Assembly: GCA_044507775.1 (NCBI GenBank)
Contig: JBIQIY010000005.1
Location: forward strand, 124,001-188,000
Direction: 5' to 3'
DNA from: Chryseosolibacter sp044507775
GTDB taxonomy: Bacteria; Bacteroidota; Bacteroidia; Cytophagales; Cyclobacteriaceae
DNA: 64,000 nucleotides
The notes under the pieces were generated by a model that did not search any database, was not told the DNA's origin, and saw nothing but the letters and a program-made list of their open reading frames with translations. The number at the start of each line of letters is the position of its first letter. Position 1 is the first letter of the stretch. Positions 1 through 8,211 of this stretch are shown here, one piece after another. Made by a program: the position numbers and the translations under genes.

Positions 1-1096
1 CCGCTGTGACCTGCAGGGATACGGATACTTTTCCCCGCTGCGAGAAGACGCGTTGATTGGAAGCGATGGCGATATCGAGCGACTTGTCAGGATAGGTAAA
101 ATACAAGCGCTCGCATACTGGCTGCACATTGTCATCGAAGACGGTAAGGTGCGTGATGCCTGCCGCGAGATCATTCTTGTCCAGTGTGAACACCGCTTTT
201 TGATGCTGTAGTGGCTGGACCTGAGCGCTCGCGATGATCTGGCGGGCGTGCGCGAACAGGTAGACATTTCCGGGTGAGACGCCTTTCGCCCGGACCACCA
301 AATGGAGGACATCCGATGAATCCGTCAATTGCATCGTGTAGCCGGTAGGTTGTATTTCGGGAAACGGATAGGCGCGCTTTATTCCGGCCGGGTCAATGAG
401 AATTACCTGGTATTTTTGATCGTGATCAGGAATGATCCGGAAAGAGCCGAGTCCAAATTTCTGCGGTGAAAAACTGGCGATTGTATCGCTGCGCTGATTC
501 AGAACATAACCGTGGCCTTGCGCACCACGCCCGGAGGGATCGGATATTTTGAATGCGATTCTGGATTCAAGTCCCGAGATGAGATTGCCGCCTTCGGGGA
601 AGAAGTCCAGCCTGTACGTTGTGGCCGGCCTGGGGGCGATGGCATCGGCAAGAACGAATGGATTTACAATTGCGATCTGCTCGTGGAAGTAAAATTCCGG
701 CGGAAAATTTTTCATCCAGCTCGTATACACGCGCAGTTTGTAGTTTCCTGTGCTTAGCGATGCCGGCAAAAAGAAAGAACCATAGCCTGAGCCCTTGATC
801 AGTTCTATTTTTGCCTGGAGTACCGGGAGGTCCGAGCGGTCGAGTATCTCGGCATATGCGACCCTGCTGACATCGATCGGTTTGTGAAAGGAACCATCGA
901 CTGTATACAACTTGAACCAAAGCGTTTCGCCTGTCAGATGAAAGCGCTGATCGATGTGTGCGTATATTTTTTCCTGCAACGCATGCTCCCGATAGTATGA
1001 AAAGTTTTCTTTCAGGGTGTCGAAGGTGACATTCTGCGCGCGTCCGGTAGCCGTGACGAGGAGTGCGAGCAGCGTAAGACATCCGAAAAATTTCAT
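1..1096 (-). CDS. Exported macroglobulin-like (MG2-type) protein, C-terminus cut off by window edge
   Basis: Reading the minus strand from the ATG at 1096 gives an open frame of about 365 codons that leaves the window without a stop. It starts with a signal peptide (MKFFGCLTLLALLVTATGRA, then QNV). Residues about 40-150 contain HIDQRFHLTGETLWFKLYT and a later GSFFLPASLSTGNYKLRVYT, which resemble the MG2 beta-sandwich seen in large exported Bacteroidota proteins found next to DUF4249 and TonB-receptor genes. It is the last visible gene of the minus-strand operon, 11 bases after the DUF4249 stop. The role is probably at the envelope, but the substrate is unknown. The family assignment comes from pattern recognition and context; the missing C-terminus could change it. 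Confidence 0.7.
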   Translation of the reverse strand, partial: MKFFGCLTLLALLVTATGRAQNVTFDTLKENFSYYREHALQEKIYAHIDQRFHLTGETLWFKLYTVDGSFHKPIDVSRVAYAEILDRSDLPVLQAKIELIKGSGYGSFFLPASLSTGNYKLRVYTSWMKNFPPEFYFHEQIAIVNPFVLADAIAPRPATTYRLDFFPEGGNLISGLESRIAFKISDPSGRGAQGHGYVLNQRSDTIASFSPQKFGLGSFRIIPDHDQKYQVILIDPAGIKRAYPFPEIQPTGYTMQLTDSSDVLHLVVRAKGVSPGNVYLFAHARQIIASAQVQPLQHQKAVFTLDKNDLAAGITHLTVFDDNVQPVCERLYFTYPDKSLDIAIASNQRVFSQRGKVSVSLQVTA

Positions 1097-1107
1097 GTTG
1101 ATCCCGG

Positions 1108-2256
1108 TCATTTCCAAAACGTTGGTCTTGTTGTAGTGCCGCCGAACTTGGTGCAATCTGCGCACGAACTGGCGCTTGTGTGCGTGTATCCGATCAGGCC
1201 AGCGCCCATCGCGTAGATAGGGTCTACTACCAACCCTTGTCCGTTAAGTTTCGGAATATCCCTCAACAAGACCGTATCCAGGCGGCATGCGGAATTTGGT
1301 CGGTATCCCGGTCTCAATTCCCTCGGAATCTGGCTTCTCGTGAAGAAGATCCTGGTCTCGCGTGTTTCGCCACTGCTGAAAAAACCCAGCACCGTCTGGC
1401 TCGGATCGCTTATGCTGCGAATGTTGCCTTGCACCTCGGACGGAAGGGGATCGAACAGGCCCCCGAGATTTTCCGTGCTGCGCTCCAGGCTTGTCCAGTA
1501 GTCGTACGCTTCTTCTGTCAATGCCTGTTGTTTCACGAGCAAACTGTACTTGATTGATAGCTTCATCGATTCCAGTGGCACGACTGTGACGGGGAATTTA
1601 CTGATGACCGCCTCGTTGAGCAGACGGGCGGATCCAACGATGATATCGGTCGATTCAATTGTGCGCCAGCAGGTAAAGACGGATTCATCGAGTTCGCGAG
1701 GTACGAGATTAGTGCCGACCCACTTAAAAAGTGAATTAAATGTTGCGTTGTATTCGTAGGTTTCCTCATACTTCCAGCGAAAATGTTTGGCGCGGTGGGT
1801 GGGGTCATGGGTGGTTACGGAGAATTCAATGCCGTCGCGATCGGCCGTCCAGGTCACAGAGTCGATAGACGGTGTTTCAACGATCTGGATAAAACCCGAT
1901 GCGTACTCCTTGTTGTCAGCTGTTGTGATGAGCAGGCGATATGTCTGCTCCACTCCCGGGTCCGGTACGGTGCCCGTATAGGTGCCGCCTCCCCACTCAG
2001 CTATGGTGTATGTATTTCCTCCTCCATCTTCAATGCGCACGAACGCACCGGATTCGCGCGGAAAGTCACTGAACTTCTTCACGGGGAGACTGCGGCTGAG
2101 CTTTACGTTCACCGCCCCATTGCTCGCGTCCAGGAAAGCATCTACCACCAGGAGATTGGCATCGCTCTCTTTCAGGGGCGGGTCATACGGCTCAATACAT
2201 GCATTCAGAATGAGTACAAAACAAAGAATTCCTCCGCACTTCTTAACAGTATTCAT
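1108..2256 (-). CDS. DUF4249 family outer-membrane lipoprotein
   Basis: The 382-residue protein has a lipoprotein signal peptide with the lipobox LNAC (Cys about residue 20), followed by IEPYDPPLKESDANLLVVDA, a typical DUF4249 opening. The early region looks like a beta-sandwich (about 30-130); no enzyme motif is visible. DUF4249 genes are usually found directly after a TonB-dependent receptor gene, and here the receptor stop is only 6 bases upstream. It is therefore probably a surface or periplasmic partner of that receptor. The ligand is unknown. Confidence 0.85.
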   Translation of the reverse strand: MNTVKKCGGILCFVLILNACIEPYDPPLKESDANLLVVDAFLDASNGAVNVKLSRSLPVKKFSDFPRESGAFVRIEDGGGNTYTIAEWGGGTYTGTVPDPGVEQTYRLLITTADNKEYASGFIQIVETPSIDSVTWTADRDGIEFSVTTHDPTHRAKHFRWKYEETYEYNATFNSLFKWVGTNLVPRELDESVFTCWRTIESTDIIVGSARLLNEAVISKFPVTVVPLESMKLSIKYSLLVKQQALTEEAYDYWTSLERSTENLGGLFDPLPSEVQGNIRSISDPSQTVLGFFSSGETRETRIFFTRSQIPRELRPGYRPNSACRLDTVLLRDIPKLNGQGLVVDPIYAMGAGLIGYTHTSASSCADCTKFGGTTTRPTFWK

Positions 2257-2262
2257 TCTGCG

Positions 2263-5016
2263 TTAGAATTTAAAGTTATAAGTAACGGTTGGTATAGGCC
2301 GCGCAAAGATGGACAGTTTGTACCCTTGAATCTTTCCATTTCTGCTTTCGAAGTAAACCGAGTACGGGTTTGCCCGTCCGAGCAAATTGTAAACGGCGAA
2401 CGTCCACGAGCTGTGTGCGAGCTTTCTCACTTTATGATTTCCCTCGATGTTGATGGAAATGTCTGTGCGGAAGTAGTCCTGAATTCTGTCCTGGTTGCGG
2501 TCGGCGTATTGGACGCGTATGGTTCCGTCAATCTCATACTTTGCGACGGGCAGAGTGATGGGCCGCCCCGTACTATAGATCATATTCAGGGAAAAATTGA
2601 ACCTCCTGTTAAACCGGTAATTGCCAATGAAGTTAACCGCATGCGGCTTGTCATAGTGGCTAGGATAGTATTCTCCGCTGTTAACCGTTTCGTCGCTGAA
2701 GGCACCTCGTGCCTGGATGAAAGAGCGCGAGTACGTGTAGCTGACCCATCCGTTCAATTTACCGGAAAGTTTTTTCACCATGAGTTCGACGCCGTACGCT
2801 TTTCCACGAGCGTTGACAAGGTCGGTCTCGAGATGGTGATTCATCAGGAGTACGGCGCCATTCTTGTAATCGGTGAGGCTTTCAGTGTTTTTGTAATACG
2901 TTTCAACCGAAGTTTCAATGGTGTTGCCTTTCAGATACTGATAGAATCCAAAAGAGTACTGATCACCCACCTGCGGGCGGATATAGGAGTCACTAAGCTT
3001 CCATGTATCGGTGGGATTTATTGCCGCGGTATTGGACAGCATTTGAATGTATTGGCGCATCCTGTTAAATCCCACTTTTATACTTGCGGTGTTCGAAACG
3101 AGATACCGGATAGAAAACCGTGGCTCGGCGCCGTGATAGCTCGCGATGGTCTTACCCGACGCGTAACGGATTGTGTCGATGATATTGCCGCGTTGCAAAG
3201 GCAGCCCGGGTGAGTACTGGTAGACGTCGCGTGGTCCGCGGTATTGGTAGTAGGAGTAGCGCAACCCCGCATAGATGGAAAGTTTCGGGTTGACCTCAAA
3301 GTTTTCGCTGATGTAGACAGCGCTTTCCAGCCCCTGTTCATCGGCGAGCACATCGGGAGCAATAAGGGAAGATTCTCCAAACGGTTTAAAGGTGCCGGGG
3401 CTCAGGTTATAGCGCGTCGTGTGGATACCCGCGTTCAGCACGTGCCTGGAGTTCGGGAAGTAGCTGAAGTCAGCCTTCGCGTTAACTTGCCGGATGTAGA
3501 AATCCATCTTGAAGGCCTCGACAGGGTTTTCGGCGCTTTCAACGGCGTACTGGTATTGACTCATTCCGCCAGTCAGTACGCCATACAGTTTGTTGTTGAA
3601 GAGATGCTTCCACTTGATGGATGCATTCCGGTCGCTGTAGCCGTAAGTCGTGTCGCTGTTCAGCGTGAACTGGTCCTTGCTGGTGTAGGCCGACAGATAA
3701 AGGCTGTTGTTATCGTTTATTTGGTGGCTGACGTTTGCTGTGATATCATAAAACGAGGCAGTGCTGTTGCTGAGCGCTTTTGAGTCGAGCTTCCGAAGGA
3801 GCCAGCCCGAATACGTAGAGCGTGCGCCGATGATGAACGAGGTTTTGTCGCGAATGATGGGTCCTTCGAGGCTCACTCGGCCGGTGATCGGGCTGATGCC
3901 GCCAGATCCTGTGAACTTCTTCGTGTTGCCTTCGCGCGTGTGAACGTCGAGTACGGACGAAAGCCTTCCTCCGTATTCGGCCTGAATTCCGCTTTTATAC
4001 AGTTCCACATTTTTCAGCACATCGGGGTTGAATGTGGAGAAGAAGCCGAACAGGTGCGAGGGATTATAGACCACGGCATCGTTGAGCAGAATGAGGTTCT
4101 GGTTAGCCGCACCACCGCGCACGTTCAGACCCACGGTGCCTTCACCCACGCTTTGCACGCCGGGCAGGGTCAGCACGACTTTCATGATATCGGTTTCGCC
4201 CAATGCGAGGGGAATCTGCTTCATGGTCTTGATGTCGAGTTTTTCCGTTCCCATCTGCATGCTTCGGATGTGTGCATCAGATTCCGCCTCGACGATGACT
4301 TCTTTCAAGGGCTTGATGTCCTCCTCCATTTCGATGTCGAGGCGTCCAACCCCATAGAGCATGATTCGCCGTGTGGTGGCCTTCATGCCGATGCTTTGAA
4401 TCTTCAGCTCGTGTTGTCCCTTGGGTAGCGTCAGCGCATAGTATCCGAATTGATCCGTAGTTACACCGATGACCGGATTCTCGACGAAGATGGAGGCGCC
4501 GATCAGCGGTTCTCCGGTGTTCGAATCGCGGATGTTTCCCGCCACGGTGGCGGAACCCTGGTTATCGCCTGTATTTCTTCCGATGATGTGAACCTTGTTT
4601 TCGGCCAGCTTCATCTCTTTGCCTTTTTTCTCGTAAAGAGAATAATCAAAGGGGGCGGACTGACGCTGGGAAATTGATTCACCGAAGAAGCCGGGCGGCA
4701 GCTCGGTAAGAATGGGTCGTTCGAGTGTGATGAAGACCCGATTGTGCGGGTCGACTGCGAATTGCAGTTGAGTGCCTGTTAAGATCTTTTCAAGTACGCT
4801 CTCCAGCGGCTGTTCAGAAGCGTTCAGGTTCACGGTAAGGCTATCCGTCCAACGTTTATCGAAGAAGAACCGGTAGGTCGTCTGGTCTTCGATTGCCTGA
4901 ATGACCTGTTCGAAAGGCATGGACGCAAAGTTACCGCTGATCGTTTGCTTGCGCTGCGCCTGTGCAGAGATGACAGCGAGCAGTAGGAGAAGTACGACGC
5001 GGTAAAAGTGCCTCAT
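2263..5016 (-). CDS. TonB-dependent receptor with STN and carboxypeptidase-like N-terminal domains
   Basis: This 917-residue outer-membrane protein has a signal peptide (1-20), an STN domain (about 28-100, with FASMPFEQVIQAIEDQTTYR), a carboxypeptidase-like regulatory domain (about 155-235, with DSNTGEPLIGASIFVENP), a plug (about 255-360, with NVRGGAANQNLILLNDAVVY) and a C-terminal 22-strand-type barrel. It should take up a bulky ligand using TonB energy. The start overlaps the upstream stop by 4 bases (ATGA type), so the two are translationally coupled. STN domains often signal to an anti-sigma factor, but no FecR or ECF sigma gene is present in this window. The paired DUF4249 gene points to the DUF4249-associated receptor class. 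The ligand cannot be told from sequence. Confidence 0.92.
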   Translation of the reverse strand: MRHFYRVVLLLLLAVISAQAQRKQTISGNFASMPFEQVIQAIEDQTTYRFFFDKRWTDSLTVNLNASEQPLESVLEKILTGTQLQFAVDPHNRVFITLERPILTELPPGFFGESISQRQSAPFDYSLYEKKGKEMKLAENKVHIIGRNTGDNQGSATVAGNIRDSNTGEPLIGASIFVENPVIGVTTDQFGYYALTLPKGQHELKIQSIGMKATTRRIMLYGVGRLDIEMEEDIKPLKEVIVEAESDAHIRSMQMGTEKLDIKTMKQIPLALGETDIMKVVLTLPGVQSVGEGTVGLNVRGGAANQNLILLNDAVVYNPSHLFGFFSTFNPDVLKNVELYKSGIQAEYGGRLSSVLDVHTREGNTKKFTGSGGISPITGRVSLEGPIIRDKTSFIIGARSTYSGWLLRKLDSKALSNSTASFYDITANVSHQINDNNSLYLSAYTSKDQFTLNSDTTYGYSDRNASIKWKHLFNNKLYGVLTGGMSQYQYAVESAENPVEAFKMDFYIRQVNAKADFSYFPNSRHVLNAGIHTTRYNLSPGTFKPFGESSLIAPDVLADEQGLESAVYISENFEVNPKLSIYAGLRYSYYQYRGPRDVYQYSPGLPLQRGNIIDTIRYASGKTIASYHGAEPRFSIRYLVSNTASIKVGFNRMRQYIQMLSNTAAINPTDTWKLSDSYIRPQVGDQYSFGFYQYLKGNTIETSVETYYKNTESLTDYKNGAVLLMNHHLETDLVNARGKAYGVELMVKKLSGKLNGWVSYTYSRSFIQARGAFSDETVNSGEYYPSHYDKPHAVNFIGNYRFNRRFNFSLNMIYSTGRPITLPVAKYEIDGTIRVQYADRNQDRIQDYFRTDISINIEGNHKVRKLAHSSWTFAVYNLLGRANPYSVYFESRNGKIQGYKLSIFARPIPTVTYNFKF

Positions 5017-5738
5017 TTCAATTCATCGTAAAACTTTGCAACACTTTTCAATGCCAGGTCGCGGTCGTCCTTGAATGAGATATGATGTTCTTTCAAAAGT
5101 TTTCGCAATTGCTGTTTCTTGTCGCCCATCAATTTGAGCACGGAGGCTTTACTTCTCACCGGAAAGAAGACACCGTTGCGCTGCAGGAAATAGCGGTTCT
5201 TCTCATCGTACGTCACGACGATTTCAAGCGTTGAGACTTCGTCGCGTCTGAACTTTTGTCGGAGCGCGACCACGCGGGATTCTCCATCGTAGAGGATGTC
5301 GTAGAAGTCTGTGCGCGGCAGGGAATTCTGCACCGACTGATTTTCGATGTGTCTGAAGTTGTGGCCGGCCATCGAGAAGTACTGAATCTTTTCGGTGACG
5401 AGCCGGATAGGATGGCCGCTGGGGTAATGTTCGGTTACGAGTACGCCATTGAGGAGATCGTATAAAAGGGAAACATCCTGGAAATATTCGCCGTCGTAAA
5501 ATACCGAACCTGTGATCCAGTCTTCGGAGATAAAGAAGGGATGAAACTCGAGTGTCATTACCGGGTCGCGGTATTTGCTGCCATTATAGAGCCGGGCCTG
5601 AGCGCCAAGGGCCTCCTGGTGCAACTGGATGGTGTTTGCTTTAGCCAGCGCGATGAATGCCGTGTCGGTTTGCGCCTGTGGAAAAGCCGCGAAGCATGTT
5701 AGCAGGGCGACTATGCAGGGCACAGATTTCCATTTCAT
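5013..5738 (-). CDS. Exported hypothetical protein, first gene of the TonB-receptor operon
   Basis: The 241-residue protein has a cleavable signal peptide (MKWKSVPCIVALLTCFAAFP, then QAQT). The rest is mostly beta-strand with a charged C-terminal helix (MGDKKQQLRKLLKEHHISFK). The repeated short strands would fit an LolA/LppX-like half-barrel, but I cannot support that firmly. It lies first in a minus-strand operon and its stop overlaps the receptor start by 4 bases. I do not recognise a catalytic motif. It probably acts in the periplasm or at the outer membrane with the receptor and the DUF4249 protein. Confidence 0.75.
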   Translation of the reverse strand: MKWKSVPCIVALLTCFAAFPQAQTDTAFIALAKANTIQLHQEALGAQARLYNGSKYRDPVMTLEFHPFFISEDWITGSVFYDGEYFQDVSLLYDLLNGVLVTEHYPSGHPIRLVTEKIQYFSMAGHNFRHIENQSVQNSLPRTDFYDILYDGESRVVALRQKFRRDEVSTLEIVVTYDEKNRYFLQRNGVFFPVRSKASVLKLMGDKKQQLRKLLKEHHISFKDDRDLALKSVAKFYDELK

Positions 5739-5757
5739 TTCAGAGAGTCAGAGGTAA

Positions 5758-5776
5758 GGATTACGAAAAATAATCC
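5758..5776. promoter_or_regulatory. Dyad GGATTA-N7-TAATCC upstream of the TonB-receptor operon
   Basis: A perfect 6-bp inverted repeat lies 20-38 bases before the start at 5738, in the leader of the minus-strand operon. It could be an operator or a small RNA hairpin. No exact TAnnTTTG promoter element accompanies it; TACCTCTG on the minus strand just downstream is one base off. Confidence 0.35.
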
Positions 5777-5809
5777 TTTTTCCCAATATAGCCGCCGTTT
5801 AAGACTTTC

Positions 5810-5846
5810 TTTTCATCAAAAAAGGCTCCGCGTCGCGAAGCCTTTT
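5810..5846 (-). terminator. Rho-independent terminator of rny
   Basis: On the minus strand the transcript forms AAAAGGCT-T-CGCG / CGCG-G-AGCCTTTT followed by a short U run. It begins about 25 bases after the rny stop codon and separates the rny operon from the receptor operon. Confidence 0.85.
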
Positions 5847-5870
5847 CTTTTCTTTTTTTTGGTGTACCTG

Positions 5871-7439
5871 CTATTTCGCGTAAGCAACGCTCCTCATCTC
5901 GCGGATAACAGTCACCTTAATCTGACCGGGGTATTGCATGTCGCGTTCGATCTTTTGCGAGATATCGAAGCTGAGCTGGCTTGCGCGATCATCGGTAGCT
6001 TTTTCTGCGTCGACTATCACGCGCAATTCCCGTCCCGCCTGTATTGCATAGCATTTTTCGACCCCGTCAAAGCTCAGTCCTACATCTTCGAGCTCTCTGA
6101 GGCGTTTGATATACTGCTCCATCACCTCTCGGCGGGCGCCGGGTCGCGCGCCGCTGATCGCATCGCATGACTGGACGATCGGTGAGATGATATTATTCAT
6201 TTCAATCTCATCGTGGTGGGCGCCGATGGCGTTGCAGATGGCCGGGTGCTCCTTGTATTTTTGCGCGAGTTCCATGCCGACGATCGCGTGCGGTTTTTCA
6301 AGTTCTTCCGTCCACACCTTTCCGATGTCATGAAGAAGCCCTGCCCGTTTGGCTTGCTTGACGTTCAGTCCGAGCTCGGAGGCCATGATCGCACAGAGGT
6401 TGGCGACTTCGCGCGAATGTTGCAGGAGGTTCTGTCCGTATGAAGAGCGGAAGCGCATGCGGCCTACCATCTTGACCAACTCGGGATGAAGTCCGTGAAT
6501 TCCGAGGTCAATAACCGTTCGTTCTCCGATCTCTACGACCTCGTCTTCGATGTTCTTGGTTGTCTTGGCCACGATCTCTTCGATGCGCGCGGGGTGGATG
6601 CGACCATCCTGCACCAGGCGGTGAAGGCTTAGTCGTGCGATCTCACGGCGGACGGGGTCAAAGCCGGAAATGATGATGGCTTCCGGGGTGTCATCGACGA
6701 TGATTTCCACGCCGGTTGCGGCTTCGAGCGCGCGGATATTGCGGCCCTCGCGACCGATGATCTTGCCTTTGATATCGTCGCTTTCAATGTTGAATACCGA
6801 CACGCAATTCTCGATTGCATGCTCGGTGGCGGTTCGCTGGATTGTTTCGACAACGATTTTCCTGGCCTCTTTCGTGGCGGTCAGTTTCGCCTGCTCCACA
6901 ATGTCTTTGATATAACTCGACGCCTTTGTCTGTGCCTCGTCCCTGAGCGTGGCGACAAGTTGCTCGCGCGCTTCATCGGCCGTAAGCTTCGACAGGTTTT
7001 CCAACATCTGAATCTTTTGCTGGTTGAATTTGTCGAGTTCTTCCTTTCTCTTTTTTACATGTTCGAGCTGGGCGGCGAGGTCCGTGCGTATGTCGTCGAG
7101 TTCGCCTTCCTTCCTTTTAATATTCTCCAGCTCCTTGCTGAGACTCTGTTCGCGCTGGCGGATCTTTTGCTCGTTGGTGATGATTTGACTTTTCTTGCGG
7201 TTGGCTTCATCCTCGAACTCGGAGCGCATTTTGAGGATCTTCTCTTTGGCTTCCAGGATCTTGTCTTTCTTAAGATTCTCAGCGGCGATTTCGGCTTCCT
7301 TCAGGATCAGTTTTGACTTTTCCTCGGTGTCCTCGATTATTTTGGAGGAGCGCCTTTTGCTGAGCAGGTTGCCGAAAAGCAAGCTGAGGAGGATCGTGGC
7401 GAGCGCGCTCACGACAATTATTATCAGGTTTGTTGACAT
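5871..7439 (-). CDS. rny: Ribonuclease Y
   Basis: The 522-residue protein matches the usual length of RNase Y. Residues about 4-25 form one membrane anchor, about 30-190 a highly charged coiled coil, about 210-270 a KH RNA-binding domain with IIGREGRNIRALEAATGVE, and about 335-430 an HD phosphohydrolase domain with the metal-binding LLHDIGK. It is a membrane-bound endoribonuclease that starts mRNA decay. It is the last gene of the order pheT, coiled-coil protein, zapA, rny, all on the minus strand, and is followed by a strong terminator. The gap to zapA is 62 bases, so it may also have its own promoter. Confidence 0.97.
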   Translation of the reverse strand: MSTNLIIIVVSALATILLSLLFGNLLSKRRSSKIIEDTEEKSKLILKEAEIAAENLKKDKILEAKEKILKMRSEFEDEANRKKSQIITNEQKIRQREQSLSKELENIKRKEGELDDIRTDLAAQLEHVKKRKEELDKFNQQKIQMLENLSKLTADEAREQLVATLRDEAQTKASSYIKDIVEQAKLTATKEARKIVVETIQRTATEHAIENCVSVFNIESDDIKGKIIGREGRNIRALEAATGVEIIVDDTPEAIIISGFDPVRREIARLSLHRLVQDGRIHPARIEEIVAKTTKNIEDEVVEIGERTVIDLGIHGLHPELVKMVGRMRFRSSYGQNLLQHSREVANLCAIMASELGLNVKQAKRAGLLHDIGKVWTEELEKPHAIVGMELAQKYKEHPAICNAIGAHHDEIEMNNIISPIVQSCDAISGARPGARREVMEQYIKRLRELEDVGLSFDGVEKCYAIQAGRELRVIVDAEKATDDRASQLSFDISQKIERDMQYPGQIKVTVIREMRSVAYAK

Positions 7440-7501
7440 AAAGAAGAAATAGGTTTATGTAAAAACCCGGTGTGCCGCTTTGGCTGGAAGGGAAGAAGAG
7501 G

Positions 7502-7792
7502 TCAAAGTATTGATTGAGAGACCAGATGGTTAAGCTGTTTTACTTTTTCGAACACAGTCTGGTCAATAACCTGATGTGTTTCTTCAGCTGCCATCTTATC
7601 GACCAGACAGTCGAAAGCCACCATTGCGATTAGATCCTGTTTATCGTCAATCCCAAATTGCTCGCGGTAAGATTTGAGTTTTTCATTGATGAGTCTGCCA
7701 GCAGTTCTTACCCTCTCCTCGTCCGTGCGCTTCACCTTCATCGGGTATTCGCGGTCGGCTATTCTGATTTTAATCGAAAGTTCCTCCATCAA
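7502..7792 (-). CDS. zapA: Cell division protein ZapA
   Basis: The 96-residue protein has the ZapA layout: a small N-terminal beta head with LSIKIRIADREYPMKV and a C-terminal helix for coiled-coil dimerisation. ZapA binds FtsZ filaments and helps them bundle at midcell. It lies 16 bases after a coiled-coil gene that could be a functional partner, and upstream of rny. The length is normal for the family. Identification rests on the N-terminal pattern and the neighbourhood. Confidence 0.9.
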   Translation of the reverse strand: MMEELSIKIRIADREYPMKVKRTDEERVRTAGRLINEKLKSYREQFGIDDKQDLIAMVAFDCLVDKMAAEETHQVIDQTVFEKVKQLNHLVSQSIL

Positions 7793-7808
7793 AAAATCTT
7801 ACAGGTTG

Positions 7809-8204
7809 CTACGTGCTTAAGTGTGCTATGCATTTGTCTATCTCTCTGATGTATTCGTCTACTTTTTTCCTCAACTCCGAAACACTTCCGTCTTCCGGGT
7901 GTAAATTATCCACAATTTTAGTGATTTTCAGTTGATTATGAAAGCCCGTGATCTGTTCGTCGCGGATTCTGACGGCGGCTCGGAGCTCCTGGTTTTCGCT
8001 TTTCAGGGTTTTGATCTCTTCTTTGAGGCTCTTATGCTCGTTGATCAGCACCAGAATTTTGCGCTCCAAACCGCTGAGGTTCGTTTTTAATACCTCTTGA
8101 TCCATTTGACTGTCGGGGGTTTCATTAATGCCTATTCCATCAGTTGATTCCAAGCCACTCGCCTGATCCAGCACCGGTAAATATAGTTCTTCATTGTCCG
8201 TCAT
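7809..8204 (-). CDS. Coiled-coil protein between pheT and zapA
   Basis: The 131-residue cytoplasmic protein has an acidic, probably disordered first 35 residues. A heptad-rich helix follows (about 40-100, with EHKSLKEEIKTLKSENQELR), then a short C-terminal helix (SELRKKVDEYIREIDKCIAH). It starts 7 bases after the pheT stop and ends 16 bases before zapA, so it is co-transcribed with both. The coiled coil and its position recall ZapB, which bridges ZapA and the chromosome in Gammaproteobacteria, but I see no direct sequence match. A role in division is inferred only from context. Confidence 0.8.
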   Translation of the reverse strand: MTDNEELYLPVLDQASGLESTDGIGINETPDSQMDQEVLKTNLSGLERKILVLINEHKSLKEEIKTLKSENQELRAAVRIRDEQITGFHNQLKITKIVDNLHPEDGSVSELRKKVDEYIREIDKCIAHLST

Positions 8205-8211
8205 CCTTCCC

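Noticed and set aside
1783..3213. 476-codon open frame on the plus strand opposite the TonB receptor and DUF4249 genes
   Set aside because: It crosses two well-supported minus-strand genes, has no recognisable domain, and is explained by antisense codon bias. The same applies to other long antisense frames, such as those at 24458-25198, 31700-32743, 30407-31063 and 44702-45595.
7440..7501. 6S RNA, which lies next to zapA in Gammaproteobacteria
   Set aside because: The gap is only 62 bases and shows no long open-bubble hairpin.
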